Assembly (NCBI RefSeq): GCF_000768315.1
Contig: NZ_AQQX01000002.1
Coordinates: 712,539 to 776,538 of the forward strand
DNA from: Pseudooceanicola atlanticus
Lineage (GTDB): Bacteria > Pseudomonadota > Alphaproteobacteria > Rhodobacterales > Rhodobacteraceae
DNA length: 64,000 nucleotides
Direction: 5' to 3'
Shown: piece by piece, positions 1 through 8,852 of the stretch
Layout: each line of letters starts with the position of its first letter
Numbering within the stretch: position 1 is the first letter of the stretch
Notes under the pieces: generated by a model
Databases searched by the model: none
What the model was told of the DNA's origin: nothing
What the model saw: only the letters and a program-made list of their open reading frames with translations
Translations under genes and position numbers: made by a program

Positions 1-995
1 CGGGTCAGGATGAACTTGCCCCCAACAGCTCCACTGACGATCGGTCCGTGAAACTGCGCGAACGGGTCCAGCGCCTGCTGGAAGCCCGTGTCGGTTTCGG
101 CAATGCCGTGGTCGAGGTCAGTGTCGACACCGTGACCGAAAGCGAATCGATCCGCGAACGCCGGTTCGATCCGGAAAACCGCGTCGCCATCTCGACCGAG
201 ACGGAGGAACGCTCCGGCACGTCACAGAACGCGGCGAATGACGTCACGGTGGCGTCAAACCTCCCTGACGGCGATGCTGCGGGTGGTGAGAACTCGACCA
301 GTCAGTCCAGTGAAACCCGTGAGCGGGTGAACTACGAAGTCTCTGAAACCGAAAGGGAAATCATTCGTGCACCCGGTTCGGTGAAACGGCTGACGGTCGC
401 GGTTCTTGTCAACGGGATCGAAGCACAGGGGCCAGATGGGGCCGCCACGCTCGAACCCCGGCCAGATGACGAACTCGACGCGCTGCGCGATCTCGTCGCC
501 TCTGCCGTCGGCTTCGATGAAACCCGCGGCGACGTGATCACCATCAAGTCCATGCTCTTCGAAGAGCTCGAGCCCCAGGGGACCTTTGCCAGCAATTCAC
601 TGACTGATCTGATCGCGCTGGACCCGATGTCGATCATCCAAATGGCGATTCTTGCGATCGTCGCGCTGGTTCTCGGCCTCTTCGTGATCCGCCCGGTCCT
701 GCGTGGCTCCGGTGCCGATATCTCCCAACTGCCCGCGCCCGCCATGTCCGGCCCTGATGACGACCGGGGGTCCAGCTCTGCTTCCAACGCCCTGACCGGC
801 GAAATCACGGATGACGATTTCACCCTGCCGGACCTGCCTATCGTGTCGGATTTCGACACCGGCGGTCTGCCCGGCTTCGACGACGACCCCTCCGAAGATC
901 CGGTGGAACGGCTTCAGTCTCTCATCGGCGAACGTCGCGATGAAACCGTCGAAATCCTGAGGAGCTGGCTCGAAGACAGAGAGGAAACGGCCTGA
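1..995 (+). CDS. fliF: Flagellar MS-ring protein FliF, C-terminal part (cut by window edge)
   Basis: FliF forms the MS-ring of the flagellar basal body in the cytoplasmic membrane and carries the FliG switch ring. The frame (codons from base 3) is already open at the left edge, so the N-terminus lies outside and about 330 residues remain. One hydrophobic segment near bases 635-705 is the second membrane span. It is followed by a Ser/Asp-rich cytoplasmic linker and a charged helix ending EILRSWLEDREETA, which fits the FliG-binding tail. The TGA stop shares one base with the fliH start codon, so the two are probably translationally coupled. The assignment rests on the architecture and on the fliH-fliN-fliP neighbours. 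Confidence 0.88.
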   Translation, partial: GQDELAPNSSTDDRSVKLRERVQRLLEARVGFGNAVVEVSVDTVTESESIRERRFDPENRVAISTETEERSGTSQNAANDVTVASNLPDGDAAGGENSTSQSSETRERVNYEVSETEREIIRAPGSVKRLTVAVLVNGIEAQGPDGAATLEPRPDDELDALRDLVASAVGFDETRGDVITIKSMLFEELEPQGTFASNSLTDLIALDPMSIIQMAILAIVALVLGLFVIRPVLRGSGADISQLPAPAMSGPDDDRGSSSASNALTGEITDDDFTLPDLPIVSDFDTGGLPGFDDDPSEDPVERLQSLIGERRDETVEILRSWLEDREETA

Positions 996-1594
996 TGTCC
1001 ATCGCGCATCTCCTCGACGATTTCGGATCCCAACCGGCGCAATCCGCGCCCTCCCAGGCCATGGCCGAAGAGGAGGTCGAGACCCTGCGCCTGCAATCCT
1101 ACGAAGAAGGCTACAAGGCCGGCTGGGAGGACGCGATCAAGTCTCAAAGGGACCAGAGCGCGCATATCTCAGACGAATTTGCACGAAATCTGCAGGACCT
1201 GTCCTTCACCTACCATGAGGCGCACAGCCAGGTGATGCAAGCCATGACCCCGCTGATCCAGGACATCATTGATGTCGTCGTGCCGGAAACGGTCAAGGAG
1301 ACCATAGGCTTGCGCGTTGTTGAACAGCTGAGCGAGATGGCGCGCCGCAACGGGGCCCACCGGGTCGAGATCATCGTCGCTCCCGAAGATGCCGACAAGA
1401 TCCGGGTCCTTCTGGACCAGGATTTCGGCTTCCCGATCGAGGCGATGTCTGACGAAACCCTCGCAGAGGGGCAAGTCTTCCTGCGCATGGCCCAGGAAGA
1501 ACGGCAGATCGACATGGAGGCCGTGATGTCCGGTATCCGCCAGGCGGTGGCCGGGATCCTTCAAGAAACTGAAAGGAAAATGATGCATGGATAA
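995..1594 (+). CDS. fliH: FliH-like flagellar export ATPase regulator
   Basis: This 199-residue protein sits between fliF and fliN, where FliH is expected. FliH binds the export ATPase FliI and tethers it to the C-ring through FliN. Visible support is a short N-terminal tail, a G-x3-G type helix (EEGYKAGWEDAI, about residues 33-44), a long amphipathic helical middle, and a compact C-terminal domain with the pattern VEIIVAPEDADKI. Sequence conservation of FliH is low, so the call leans on context. The start ATG overlaps the fliF stop and the stop overlaps the fliN start by 8 bases. No fliI lies in this part of the cluster. Confidence 0.72.
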   Translation: MSIAHLLDDFGSQPAQSAPSQAMAEEEVETLRLQSYEEGYKAGWEDAIKSQRDQSAHISDEFARNLQDLSFTYHEAHSQVMQAMTPLIQDIIDVVVPETVKETIGLRVVEQLSEMARRNGAHRVEIIVAPEDADKIRVLLDQDFGFPIEAMSDETLAEGQVFLRMAQEERQIDMEAVMSGIRQAVAGILQETERKMMHG

Positions 1595-1862
1595 ACCTGC
1601 AGCCGAAAAGGGGCATCCCTTCTCCTCCGTCCCGATCGAGATCACGATTTCGGTCGGCAAGGCGCGCCCGCTCATCCGCGATCTGCTGTCGCTGGAACAT
1701 GATGCGGTGCTGCCGCTCGACCGCCGTGTCGACGATCCGGTCGAACTGTATGTCGGCGATCGCCTGATCGCCCGTGGCGAACTGGAAGAGATGGAGGGCG
1801 ACCAGGCCGGGCAGCTCGCCGTGCGCCTGACAGAGGTCGCCGACCTTCAGGACGGTATCTGA
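1587..1862 (+). CDS. fliN: Flagellar motor switch protein FliN
   Basis: FliN is part of the C-ring that sets the direction of rotation and docks the export apparatus. The 91-residue product is essentially one SpoA (surface presentation of antigens) domain: the start IEITISVGKARPLIRDLLSL, the turn around VDDPVELYVGDRLIARGEL and the ending LAVRLTEV follow the family pattern closely. It is shorter than enterobacterial FliN (137 residues) because the N-terminal extension is nearly absent, which is common in alphaproteobacteria. The start codon lies inside the end of fliH, and fliP follows after 4 bases, so all four genes form one transcription unit. Confidence 0.9.
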   Translation: MDKPAAEKGHPFSSVPIEITISVGKARPLIRDLLSLEHDAVLPLDRRVDDPVELYVGDRLIARGELEEMEGDQAGQLAVRLTEVADLQDGI

Positions 1863-1866
1863 CCCC

Positions 1867-2601
1867 ATGACCAGAAAGACGATGTCGGTCGCGCTGACCG
1901 TCGGTTTGATCCTGGCCGCCAGTGCGGCCGGGGCGCAGGAACTCAGCCTCGACCTAGGGGATGGCGGCTCGATCTCTGCGCGCAGCCTTCAGCTGATCGC
2001 GCTGATCACGGTGCTCAGCATCGCGCCGGGCCTTGCCATCATGATCACCTGTTTCCCGTTCCTCGTGACGGTTCTGTCGATTCTTCGGCAGGCCATCGGC
2101 ATGCAGCAATCGCCGCCCAACATGCTGATCATCTCCCTCGCGCTGTTCCTGACCTATTACGTGATGGAACCGGTCTTTCAGACAGCCTGGCAGAACGGGA
2201 TCGACCCGCTGGTCGCCGGCACGATCGAGTTGCAGGAGGCCGCAACCCGCGCGATCGAACCCTTCCGGGGTTTCATGGCCAACCGCGTGGACGCTGAAAC
2301 CTTCGAAACCATGGCCGCGTTGCGCCCGGACAATGCGAATATCGCCCGTGGCGAGGATGCGCCGCTGTCTGTCCTCATCCCCAGCTTCATGCTGTCCGAG
2401 GTCTCGAGGGCCTTCCAGATCGGCTTCCTCGTCTTCCTGCCGTTCCTGATCATCGACCTCGTCGTCGCGGCGGTGCTGATGTCCATGGGTATGATGATGG
2501 TCCCGCCGGCCATCGTGTCGCTGCCCTTCAAACTCGCCTTCTTCGTCATCGCGGACGGATGGTCGATGATCGCCGGCAGCCTGGTACGCAGTTATTTCTG
2601 A
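1867..2601 (+). CDS. fliP: Flagellar type III export gate protein FliP
   Basis: FliP is the core of the flagellar export gate together with FliQ and FliR. The 244-residue length equals the usual size. Residues 1-23 form a cleavable signal peptide, as known for FliP. Four membrane spans follow: near residues 40-65, 75-95, 185-205 and 210-235. The family signatures FPFLVTVLSILRQAIGMQ and FQIGFLVFLPFLIIDLVV are both present. It ends the plus-strand flagellar unit; a strong terminator starts 30 bases after the stop. fliQ and fliR are not in the window, so the export gate genes are split here. Confidence 0.96.
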   Translation: MTRKTMSVALTVGLILAASAAGAQELSLDLGDGGSISARSLQLIALITVLSIAPGLAIMITCFPFLVTVLSILRQAIGMQQSPPNMLIISLALFLTYYVMEPVFQTAWQNGIDPLVAGTIELQEAATRAIEPFRGFMANRVDAETFETMAALRPDNANIARGEDAPLSVLIPSFMLSEVSRAFQIGFLVFLPFLIIDLVVAAVLMSMGMMMVPPAIVSLPFKLAFFVIADGWSMIAGSLVRSYF

Positions 2602-2631
2602 AACCGCGATCTAGAACAACACCAATTGAAG

Positions 2632-2662
2632 AAAGCGGTCGGGAATATCCCGGCCGCTTTTT
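2632..2662 (+). terminator. Rho-independent terminator after fliP
   Basis: A 13-base-pair stem with one G-T pair joins bases 2632-2644 and 2648-2660 around a three-base ATA loop, and is followed directly by a run of five T. It ends the fliF-fliH-fliN-fliP transcript. Confidence 0.9.
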
Positions 2663-2816
2663 ATATTCCCTCTGACCCCGAAGTTGCGCGAACGGAGACG
2701 GACAATCGCGGGCCCACCGAACCAGTCAATCCGAAAGACTGCGCCGGTCAGAACCCAAGCACCGGATCGCCCCAAGAACTTGCATTGGCAACACATGAGT
2801 CCATGCGCCCAGCCTC

Positions 2817-2853
2817 TCAAAAGAAAACCGCCGCTCCGAATGGGGCGGCGGTT
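2817..2853 (-). terminator. Rho-independent terminator after flgI
   Basis: Read on the minus strand, 12 paired bases (2842-2853 with 2826-2837) close a four-base loop and run into TTCTTTTG. It lies 31 bases past the flgI stop and closes the motB-flgE-flgK-flgL-flgI unit. The interval between it and the fliP terminator, about 150 bases, shows no gene or further structure that I can support. Confidence 0.88.
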
Positions 2854-2883
2854 CCTGTTGTTCCGACAGAGACGGGAGGCAGA

Positions 2884-3981
2884 TCAGCGCACCATGAACT
2901 CCGCGTGCAGGGCGCCGGCCGCCTTGATACTCTTGAGGATGTCGATCATGTCGCGCGGGGAAACACCAAGGGCGTTGAGGCCGGCAATCACCTCGGACAA
3001 GGATGCACCGGGAGGGACCTCGGCCAGGCCGGTGCCCGGCTCTTCCTCCAACTCGGCCCGGGTGCGGGGCACCACGACCGCCTCGCCATCGGTGAAGGGG
3101 TTCGGCTGCACCACCATCGGCGCTTCCTCGATCCGCAGGGTCAGGTTGCCCTGGGACACGGCCACGCGGCTGATGCGGACCTCGTCGCCCATGACGATCG
3201 TGCCGGAGCGTTGATCGACCACGACACGCGCCTTGCGTTCCGGCGTGACCAGTATGTTCTCGACCCGCCCGATCGCATGGGCCGGGGACGGCATCCGCGT
3301 GGCCTGGATGTCCAGCCGCACCGTGCCCGCATCCAGCATGCGCGCCACGCCCCGCCCGAAATCGCGGTTGATCGCGGTTTCGATCCGACCGGCCGTGGTG
3401 AAATCCGGGTTGCGCAAAGCCAGCCGCAATGACCCGAGTGCATTAAGATCGAAATCGATCTCCCGCTCGACCCGGGCACCGGAGGGGATGACGCCGGCGG
3501 TGGGGACGCCCTGGGTCACAGTGGCCGCGTCGCCCTCGGCTGTTGCGCCGCCAGCGATGATCGTGCCCTGGGCAACGGCGTAGATTTCCCCATCCGCGGC
3601 GTTCAGCGGCGTCATGATAAGGGTCCCGCCCAGAAGGCTTTTCGCGTCGCCGATCGCGGAAACGGTCACGTCTATCTGACTGCCTGCTCGGGAAAAGGCC
3701 GGCAATTCAGCGGTGACAAATACGGCCGCCACGTTCTTGGGCCGGAACTGTTCCCCGGTGACGTTGACGCCCAGGCGTTCCAGGATGTTGGACATGATCT
3801 CTTCGGTGAAGGGCGCGTTGCGCAGCCCGTCGCCCGATCCGTTCAATCCGACAACCAGGCCATAGCCGACCAGGTCGTTGCCACGGACGCCGTCGAATTC
3901 CACGAGGTCCTTGATCCGGATCGGGTTGGCCGCAACCGACCCGGCCATCACGAGAAAGAAAAGCAGGGCGCGAATGATCAT
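2884..3981 (-). CDS. flgI: Flagellar P-ring protein FlgI
   Basis: FlgI assembles the P-ring, the bushing around the rod in the peptidoglycan layer. The 365-residue product has a signal peptide (about residues 1-18, ending SVAA before NPIRIKDLVEF). The hallmark FlgI start follows: a GVRGNDLVGYGLVVGLNGSGD stretch split across residues 33-54. Other family landmarks are FVTAELPAFSRAGSQIDVTVSAIGDAKSL and the C-terminal LNALGVSPRDMIDILKSIKAAGALHAE region. The start ATG overlaps the flgL stop by four bases. The protein is complete and its length is normal. Confidence 0.97.
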   Translation of the reverse strand: MIIRALLFFLVMAGSVAANPIRIKDLVEFDGVRGNDLVGYGLVVGLNGSGDGLRNAPFTEEIMSNILERLGVNVTGEQFRPKNVAAVFVTAELPAFSRAGSQIDVTVSAIGDAKSLLGGTLIMTPLNAADGEIYAVAQGTIIAGGATAEGDAATVTQGVPTAGVIPSGARVEREIDFDLNALGSLRLALRNPDFTTAGRIETAINRDFGRGVARMLDAGTVRLDIQATRMPSPAHAIGRVENILVTPERKARVVVDQRSGTIVMGDEVRISRVAVSQGNLTLRIEEAPMVVQPNPFTDGEAVVVPRTRAELEEEPGTGLAEVPPGASLSEVIAGLNALGVSPRDMIDILKSIKAAGALHAEFMVR

Positions 3982-4985
3982 CGTAGGTAATCCGTAAGCG
4001 AGAGGCGGGAGAGACGCGCGGTGACCGTATAGAGCCCTTCCAGCTGGAACTGGACGTCCTCAAGCCGCGTGACCGTTTCGTAGGGATCGACCGCGAGCAA
4101 TTCCGTCCGCGCCATCTGGAAAGACGTCCGTTCGGCGGCAATCCGGGTTGCGCTTTCCTCGATCCGCGACTGGGCATAGCCCAGATCGGCGCGGATCTCG
4201 GTCAGGCCATTCTGTTGGAAGGCCAGGCCTTCCCCCGCGGCGACGACAATCTCGGATTGCAGGGTCTGATCGAAGCCCAGGCTCGTATCCGAGGCAAGCG
4301 CCGCCATGGCCGCATTCTTCAGCAGCACGCGAACCGAGGCATCGTCGCCGCGCAGGGCCAGGTCGACACTTTCGCCATTGCCCAGCGCGAAGGCCGACAG
4401 GTCCTTCGTATCGCCGGTATAGCCGATCGTTTCGAAATCACCGCCTGGCCCGAACCAGGTGTCAAAGACGGCCTGAACGCCGGCAAGCGTCGTCTCGCCG
4501 GCCACTTCGGTGCGCAGCGCATCCAGCATCACATTGGCCGGGGCGAGAGAGGGCTGATCCGTCGCCACCCCGGAAAACAGGGACCGCCCGCCGATATTCG
4601 TGTTGATCTTGGAGACCATGACGGCGAAGTCCTCTCCCGCGCGGTGCGAGGCAGAGGATACGATCTGCGGCATGTTGGACCGGCCCGAGGACATGAGCGT
4701 ATTGCCCAGGTCGCTGGACACGGTCTGGAACCCTTCCAGCGCGTCCTGCATGGTCTGGGTGAACAAACGTGCCTCGTTCGTGGCGCTGGAATAGCCGTCC
4801 AGCAAGGACAGGTTCCGCTCCACGTCGGCAAGGTAGGAATAACTGCCCGAGAGGTGTTTCGCGACGTCCGCAGTGCGGCCGCTCGACAATTCCTCGATCA
4901 GCGTCGACATTTCGGCCTTCAGATTGCCGTTCTGGCGACGCAGCAGGTAGGATTGGGCGAGATCGCCAATGGTCGTCAGTGTCAT
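3978..4985 (-). CDS. flgL: Flagellar hook-associated protein FlgL (flagellin-like)
   Basis: FlgL (HAP3) joins the hook to the filament. The 335-residue protein shows the flagellin-type layout: a coiled-coil N-terminal region with TTIGDLAQSYLLRRQNGNL and ELSSGRTADVA, a variable middle, and a C-terminal helix (RLEDVQFQLEGLYTVTARLSR) that would pack on the N-terminal one. It begins 2 bases after the flgK stop and overlaps flgI, which is the expected flgK-flgL order. Flagellin itself starts in a similar way, but the neighbours favour FlgL. No flagellin gene is in the window. Confidence 0.88.
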   Translation of the reverse strand: MTLTTIGDLAQSYLLRRQNGNLKAEMSTLIEELSSGRTADVAKHLSGSYSYLADVERNLSLLDGYSSATNEARLFTQTMQDALEGFQTVSSDLGNTLMSSGRSNMPQIVSSASHRAGEDFAVMVSKINTNIGGRSLFSGVATDQPSLAPANVMLDALRTEVAGETTLAGVQAVFDTWFGPGGDFETIGYTGDTKDLSAFALGNGESVDLALRGDDASVRVLLKNAAMAALASDTSLGFDQTLQSEIVVAAGEGLAFQQNGLTEIRADLGYAQSRIEESATRIAAERTSFQMARTELLAVDPYETVTRLEDVQFQLEGLYTVTARLSRLSLTDYLR

Positions 4986-4987
4986 GG

Positions 4988-6442
4988 TCAGAGGTCCATC
5001 AGAATTTGGAGCATGTCATCAACGGTCTGCACCACGCGGGCATTCGCCGCGTAGGCCTGTTCGATCAGCATCATGCGCTGCATTTCCTGATCGGTGTCGA
5101 CCCCGTCTGCCAGCAGACGTTCCTTGATTTCGCCGTGGCGGGTGACCTCGAAAGTCAGGCTCTGTTCCGACAATTGCCGCTCTGTCCCGGCCAGCGACAG
5201 AAGGCTGGAGGCGAGGCCGGAGGCGGAAATTCCCGCCGTGCCGAAACTGCCGGAGCTTGGAACACGCCGTTCCGCCAGTGCCTCCATCATGTCAGTCAGA
5301 AGCGCGCTTTCTCCCGGCGGGCCGGCCACCGCTGCCCCAAGACCGTCGCGCAATCTCCAGGTGGCACCGCCCTGAGCCGGATCGACCAGCGCGTTCACGG
5401 AGATACGAGCCGCGATACCCTTCTCGTCGACCGCATCGAAGGCCGCGCCATTGTCGGTGAAGAGCCCCGGATCGCCAACCGCCCGCGTGGCATCAAGGCC
5501 CGATTGCTGGAACCTCTCGATCATGTCGCGCGCCGACACATCGACCCGCGATTGTGCCTCCACGGCCAGTTCGTCGCGGATCTCGAACAGCGCGGCCAGG
5601 CGTCCACCCCCCAGTGTGCCCCCACCGGAAGACGTGTCGACATCGCGCCCGTTCAGCGTAAGCCCGGACAGATCGCCGTTTTCAAGGCTCTGATAGGGGG
5701 TAATCACGTTGGTCCGGTCGAAGGACAGCTCCGATGCGCGCCCATCCAGCAGGAAGGACCCGCCGGGCGTCAGCAGGGCGACGACCCCGCCATCGCGCTG
5801 GATTTCGCGGACCGGCACATATTCCGCCAATTCGTCGATCACCGCCTGGCGATGATCCATCATCCCGGCGGAATCCCCGCCAGTGGCATTGGCCCGCAGG
5901 ATCGAGTTGTTCAGCTTCTCGACCTGCTGCAACAATTCGTTCATCCGGTCGACGGAGGCGGCGATTTCCGCGTCGGCCTCCTGCCGCAGGGTCTGGATCC
6001 CGTCGGTGATGCCGTTGAATTCGCCCGCCACCCGTTGCGCGGAAGTCAGGACCGCGTTCAGCCGCTCGGGCAAATCCGGGCGGCTGGAGGCGGAAATCAG
6101 GTTGTTTTCGAAATTTGCGATCTGGGCCGAAAGCGAATGGCTGTCCTCGGGCGTGCCGAGGATCGTCTCCATCCGCTGCCGGAATGTTGTCAGCGTATCC
6201 GCATGGCTCAGGTCGCTGTCGGCGGCGCGCAGGTCATGCACCAGCTTCAGATCGGTGTGCCGGGAAATCCCGGCCACCTGGACCCCACCGCTCGACCCGG
6301 TCGTGCGCGTCACCAGTTCAAGTTCCCGCCGGCCATAGCCTTCCGTCAGGGAGTTCGAGACGTTCGAGGCGATGACGGAAGCTGCCCGCGAAGACGCGGT
6401 CAGCCCCGACAAGGCGTTGGACAAGGCACCGGAGATGCTCAT
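4988..6442 (-). CDS. flgK: Flagellar hook-associated protein FlgK
   Basis: FlgK (HAP1) is the first hook-filament junction protein. The 484-residue product opens with the rod/hook motif SISGALSNALSGLTASSRAA followed by IASNVSNSLTEGYGRREL, and ends with QRMMLIEQAYAANARVVQTVDDMLQ, the paired terminal helices of this family. The middle carries the variable domain. AAGGGAAA lies 8 bases before the ATG. Together with flgE upstream and flgL downstream it forms the hook-junction block of the operon. Confidence 0.95.
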   Translation of the reverse strand: MSISGALSNALSGLTASSRAASVIASNVSNSLTEGYGRRELELVTRTTGSSGGVQVAGISRHTDLKLVHDLRAADSDLSHADTLTTFRQRMETILGTPEDSHSLSAQIANFENNLISASSRPDLPERLNAVLTSAQRVAGEFNGITDGIQTLRQEADAEIAASVDRMNELLQQVEKLNNSILRANATGGDSAGMMDHRQAVIDELAEYVPVREIQRDGGVVALLTPGGSFLLDGRASELSFDRTNVITPYQSLENGDLSGLTLNGRDVDTSSGGGTLGGGRLAALFEIRDELAVEAQSRVDVSARDMIERFQQSGLDATRAVGDPGLFTDNGAAFDAVDEKGIAARISVNALVDPAQGGATWRLRDGLGAAVAGPPGESALLTDMMEALAERRVPSSGSFGTAGISASGLASSLLSLAGTERQLSEQSLTFEVTRHGEIKERLLADGVDTDQEMQRMMLIEQAYAANARVVQTVDDMLQILMDL

Positions 6443-6491
6443 GACATTTCCCTTTCAGCTGAGCGGTGGGCAGACGGCGACGCGTCAGGCC

Positions 6492-7793
6492 TTACCGCTT
6501 GATATTGGTGGTTTCCTGCAGCATCTCGTCCACCGTCTGGAAAACCTTCGCATTGGTGGAATAGGCGCGCTGGGTGCGGATCATGTCCGTCAGCTCTGCC
6601 GCGACATCGGTGGCCGATTCCTCGCGGGCGAAGGCGACTATGTCACCGGTCGGGCCGTCACCGGCATCCCACAGGAAGAAGGCGCCACTGTCGGGCGAGG
6701 GCTTGTAGGTCTGGTGATCCATGGCAAGCAGGCCGTTGGTGTTCGGCATGTCGGCCAACGGGATCTGGTACATGGTCCGCTTCACGCCGGTATCGAAGAA
6801 GGCGTGGACGAAGCCGTTCGCATCGACCTCGACCGAGGTCATGTTGCCCACGGCCGATCCGTCCTTGGAAATCGACAGCGGCGCGAAGACGTCGGACAGC
6901 TGGCTCAGCCCGCCGGTGCCGCCCAGCGTACCAAGGTCGATCTCCATCGGGCCGCCCTGCACGTTGACGATGATGCTGCCGCTGTTGCTGTCATAGGCCC
7001 CGCCGGTGGTGGCGGTCACGGCCTGAAGTGTGCCGCCCCCGATCCGTGCATCGGCGAAGTTCAGGGTGTATTCGCCGACAACCGCGCCGCCCTGGGCGCT
7101 GTCGGTGATGACCATGGTCCATTCATTGGACGCCCCGCTTGCCGGCACGGTCGGGGTAAATTCGATCGTGACACTCTCGGATTTGCCGAGGTTGTCGAAA
7201 TATTCGACCGACAATTGCTGGCTGGTGCCGGCGGCGCCGCTCTCGGTTTCCGTCGCAGGCAGGTTGACGCCCAGACCGATCGTCGTGGTCGGCTTGCCCT
7301 GGAACAGGTTCGGGTTGATCTGGACCGGCACGAGGCCGTCTGCCGTGTCACGCGGAACCAGCGGGATCGACCCGGAATCGTCAGCCGGCCAGCCAAGCAT
7401 GACCAGCCCGGATTCGGTGCGCAGGTAGCCGTCTTCGTCTGCCTTGAACGACCCGGTGGTCGTCAGCATCATTTCGTCGAAATCGCCGGTATTCTCGACC
7501 TCGTAGGCCGCGGCAACGGGGATCATGCCCCGACCGCGCACCGCGATATCCGTCGCGTTCGACGTGGTCACAAGGGGACCGCGTTCGTTGATCAGCCGTT
7601 CGGTCGTGGCCCGGACGCCACCAGCCGTGTAACCGCCGCTGTTTTCGCCAATCACGAGGGAATGAAAATCGGCCTCGACCCGTTTGTACCCGTAGGTCGA
7701 AGAGTTTGCGATATTGTCCGCAATCGTCCCCAGCTTCGTCGCGTTGACGTGAAGCCCGGCGACGCCCGCGTTCATCGAAGAGGAAATTGTCAT
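6492..7793 (-). CDS. flgE: Flagellar hook protein FlgE
   Basis: FlgE polymerises into the hook, the universal joint of the flagellum. I start it at the ATG at 7793, giving 433 residues (MTISSSMNAGVAGLHVNA), because AGAAAGG lies 7 bases upstream; an in-frame ATG nine codons earlier lacks such a site. The N-terminus has the rod/hook motif with LGTIADNIANSSTYGYKR, and the C-terminus ends with TDMIRTQRAYSTNAKVFQTVDEMLQETTNI, the classical hook-protein tail. The gap to motB upstream (108 bases) may hold a promoter; see the CtrA-like site there. Confidence 0.94.
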   Translation of the reverse strand: MTISSSMNAGVAGLHVNATKLGTIADNIANSSTYGYKRVEADFHSLVIGENSGGYTAGGVRATTERLINERGPLVTTSNATDIAVRGRGMIPVAAAYEVENTGDFDEMMLTTTGSFKADEDGYLRTESGLVMLGWPADDSGSIPLVPRDTADGLVPVQINPNLFQGKPTTTIGLGVNLPATETESGAAGTSQQLSVEYFDNLGKSESVTIEFTPTVPASGASNEWTMVITDSAQGGAVVGEYTLNFADARIGGGTLQAVTATTGGAYDSNSGSIIVNVQGGPMEIDLGTLGGTGGLSQLSDVFAPLSISKDGSAVGNMTSVEVDANGFVHAFFDTGVKRTMYQIPLADMPNTNGLLAMDHQTYKPSPDSGAFFLWDAGDGPTGDIVAFAREESATDVAAELTDMIRTQRAYSTNAKVFQTVDEMLQETTNIKR

Positions 7794-7851
7794 GAATACG
7801 CCTTTCTGCTGCATCGACATTTCGTCGGCAGCAGGAATAGGCCCGCAGCAC

Positions 7852-7866
7852 TTAAGATGCGGCTAA
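7852..7866. promoter_or_regulatory. Possible CtrA half-site pair upstream of flgE
   Basis: The sequence reads TTAA, seven bases, CTAA on the plus strand, so TTAG-N7-TTAA on the minus strand. The established CtrA recognition pattern is TTAA-N7-TTAA, and seven of the eight defined bases match. It sits 59 bases before the flgE ATG. CtrA control of motility is known in Rhodobacterales; the site itself is inferred from pattern only. Confidence 0.35.
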
Positions 7867-7901
7867 CAGCTAAAATCCTCTCCTTTTCTTGCGCCCTCCC
7901 C

Positions 7902-8750
7902 TCAAAGTCGGTCCCTCAGCAACACGATCTCAAGGCGATTATTGCGTCTTGCCATAGGGTTACGCACCGCCGGTTCACGATCCGCATGGCCCGTGACCCG
8001 CACAATCCGGTCCCGATCCAGCCCCTGGTCACCCATCAATTGTCGCATCGCATTGGCGCGACCGGCCGAATTTTCCCAAACGGGGTTCTGATTCAGCACC
8101 ACGGGACGGGCGGCGACATGCCCTTCGATGGCGATATCGTTCGACACGATGGCGGTCACCCGCACCAGCATCCGCGCGATATCCTCCAGCAGGGCCGTCG
8201 GCCTTTCGCTGCGTGGTTGGAACATCGGCGCGCCGTCCAGGTCAAAGACCTCGATGATCAGGCCTTCGTCGGTGACCCGCGTCACGATATGCTTGAGAAG
8301 GTCCGGCGCGACCTCACTCTCTCCGGACAGGCCCATCAGCTTGTCCTCGACAGCGCGCAGCGCGGCTTCCTCTTCCTTGGCGCGTTCACCGCCATCGGCC
8401 ACCAGTCCGCTTTCCCCGCGGGCCTCGTTGGTTTCCGTCGCCTGGATCGAGGTCGCCCCGGTGCCGATCTGTGCCATGACGGTTTCCGAGAACACGCTCT
8501 CGCCACCAAAGGCCCCGTCGCCACCCCCGGACACCCGGTTGATCGGGATCGTCGGCGAAAAGTAATCCGCGATCCCCTTGCGTTGTTTTTCCGTCGTTGC
8601 GTTCAGCAGCCACATCAGCAGGAAAAAGGCCATCATTGCCGTCACGAAGTCGGCATACGCAACCTTCCAGGCGCCGCCGTGGTGACCATCACCACCGACA
8701 ACCTTTTTCCGTTTGATGATGACCGGCGCCGCATTTGATTGCGCGCTCAT
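7902..8750 (-). CDS. motB: Flagellar stator protein MotB
   Basis: MotB is the peptidoglycan-anchored half of the proton-driven stator. The protein (282 residues from the ATG at 8750, with AGGTGG six bases upstream) has one N-terminal membrane span, AYADFVTAMMAFFLLMWLL. It contains the aspartate at residue 34 that carries protons. The linker contains the plug region. The C-terminal third is the OmpA-type peptidoglycan-binding domain, with IEGHVAARPV and NSAGRANAMRQLM. It heads the minus-strand flagellar operon. MotA, its obligate partner, is not encoded in the window, so the stator pair is split on this chromosome or lies across the left edge. Confidence 0.93.
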   Translation of the reverse strand: MSAQSNAAPVIIKRKKVVGGDGHHGGAWKVAYADFVTAMMAFFLLMWLLNATTEKQRKGIADYFSPTIPINRVSGGGDGAFGGESVFSETVMAQIGTGATSIQATETNEARGESGLVADGGERAKEEEAALRAVEDKLMGLSGESEVAPDLLKHIVTRVTDEGLIIEVFDLDGAPMFQPRSERPTALLEDIARMLVRVTAIVSNDIAIEGHVAARPVVLNQNPVWENSAGRANAMRQLMGDQGLDRDRIVRVTGHADREPAVRNPMARRNNRLEIVLLRDRL

Positions 8751-8852
8751 CCACACCACCTATTTCTCACCCGGAAACAGGTGTAAGCCCGCGGATCTTA
8801 TCAACCGGTTAAAGTTGCAAAGCTGTTAAGCCGCGGCGCCCGGCAAAGTCTT

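Noticed and set aside
8800..8830. AACCGGTT palindrome and TTAA repeats before motB as a CtrA site
   Set aside because: The TTAA copies are 13 bases apart, not 7, and the palindrome is too short to stand out.
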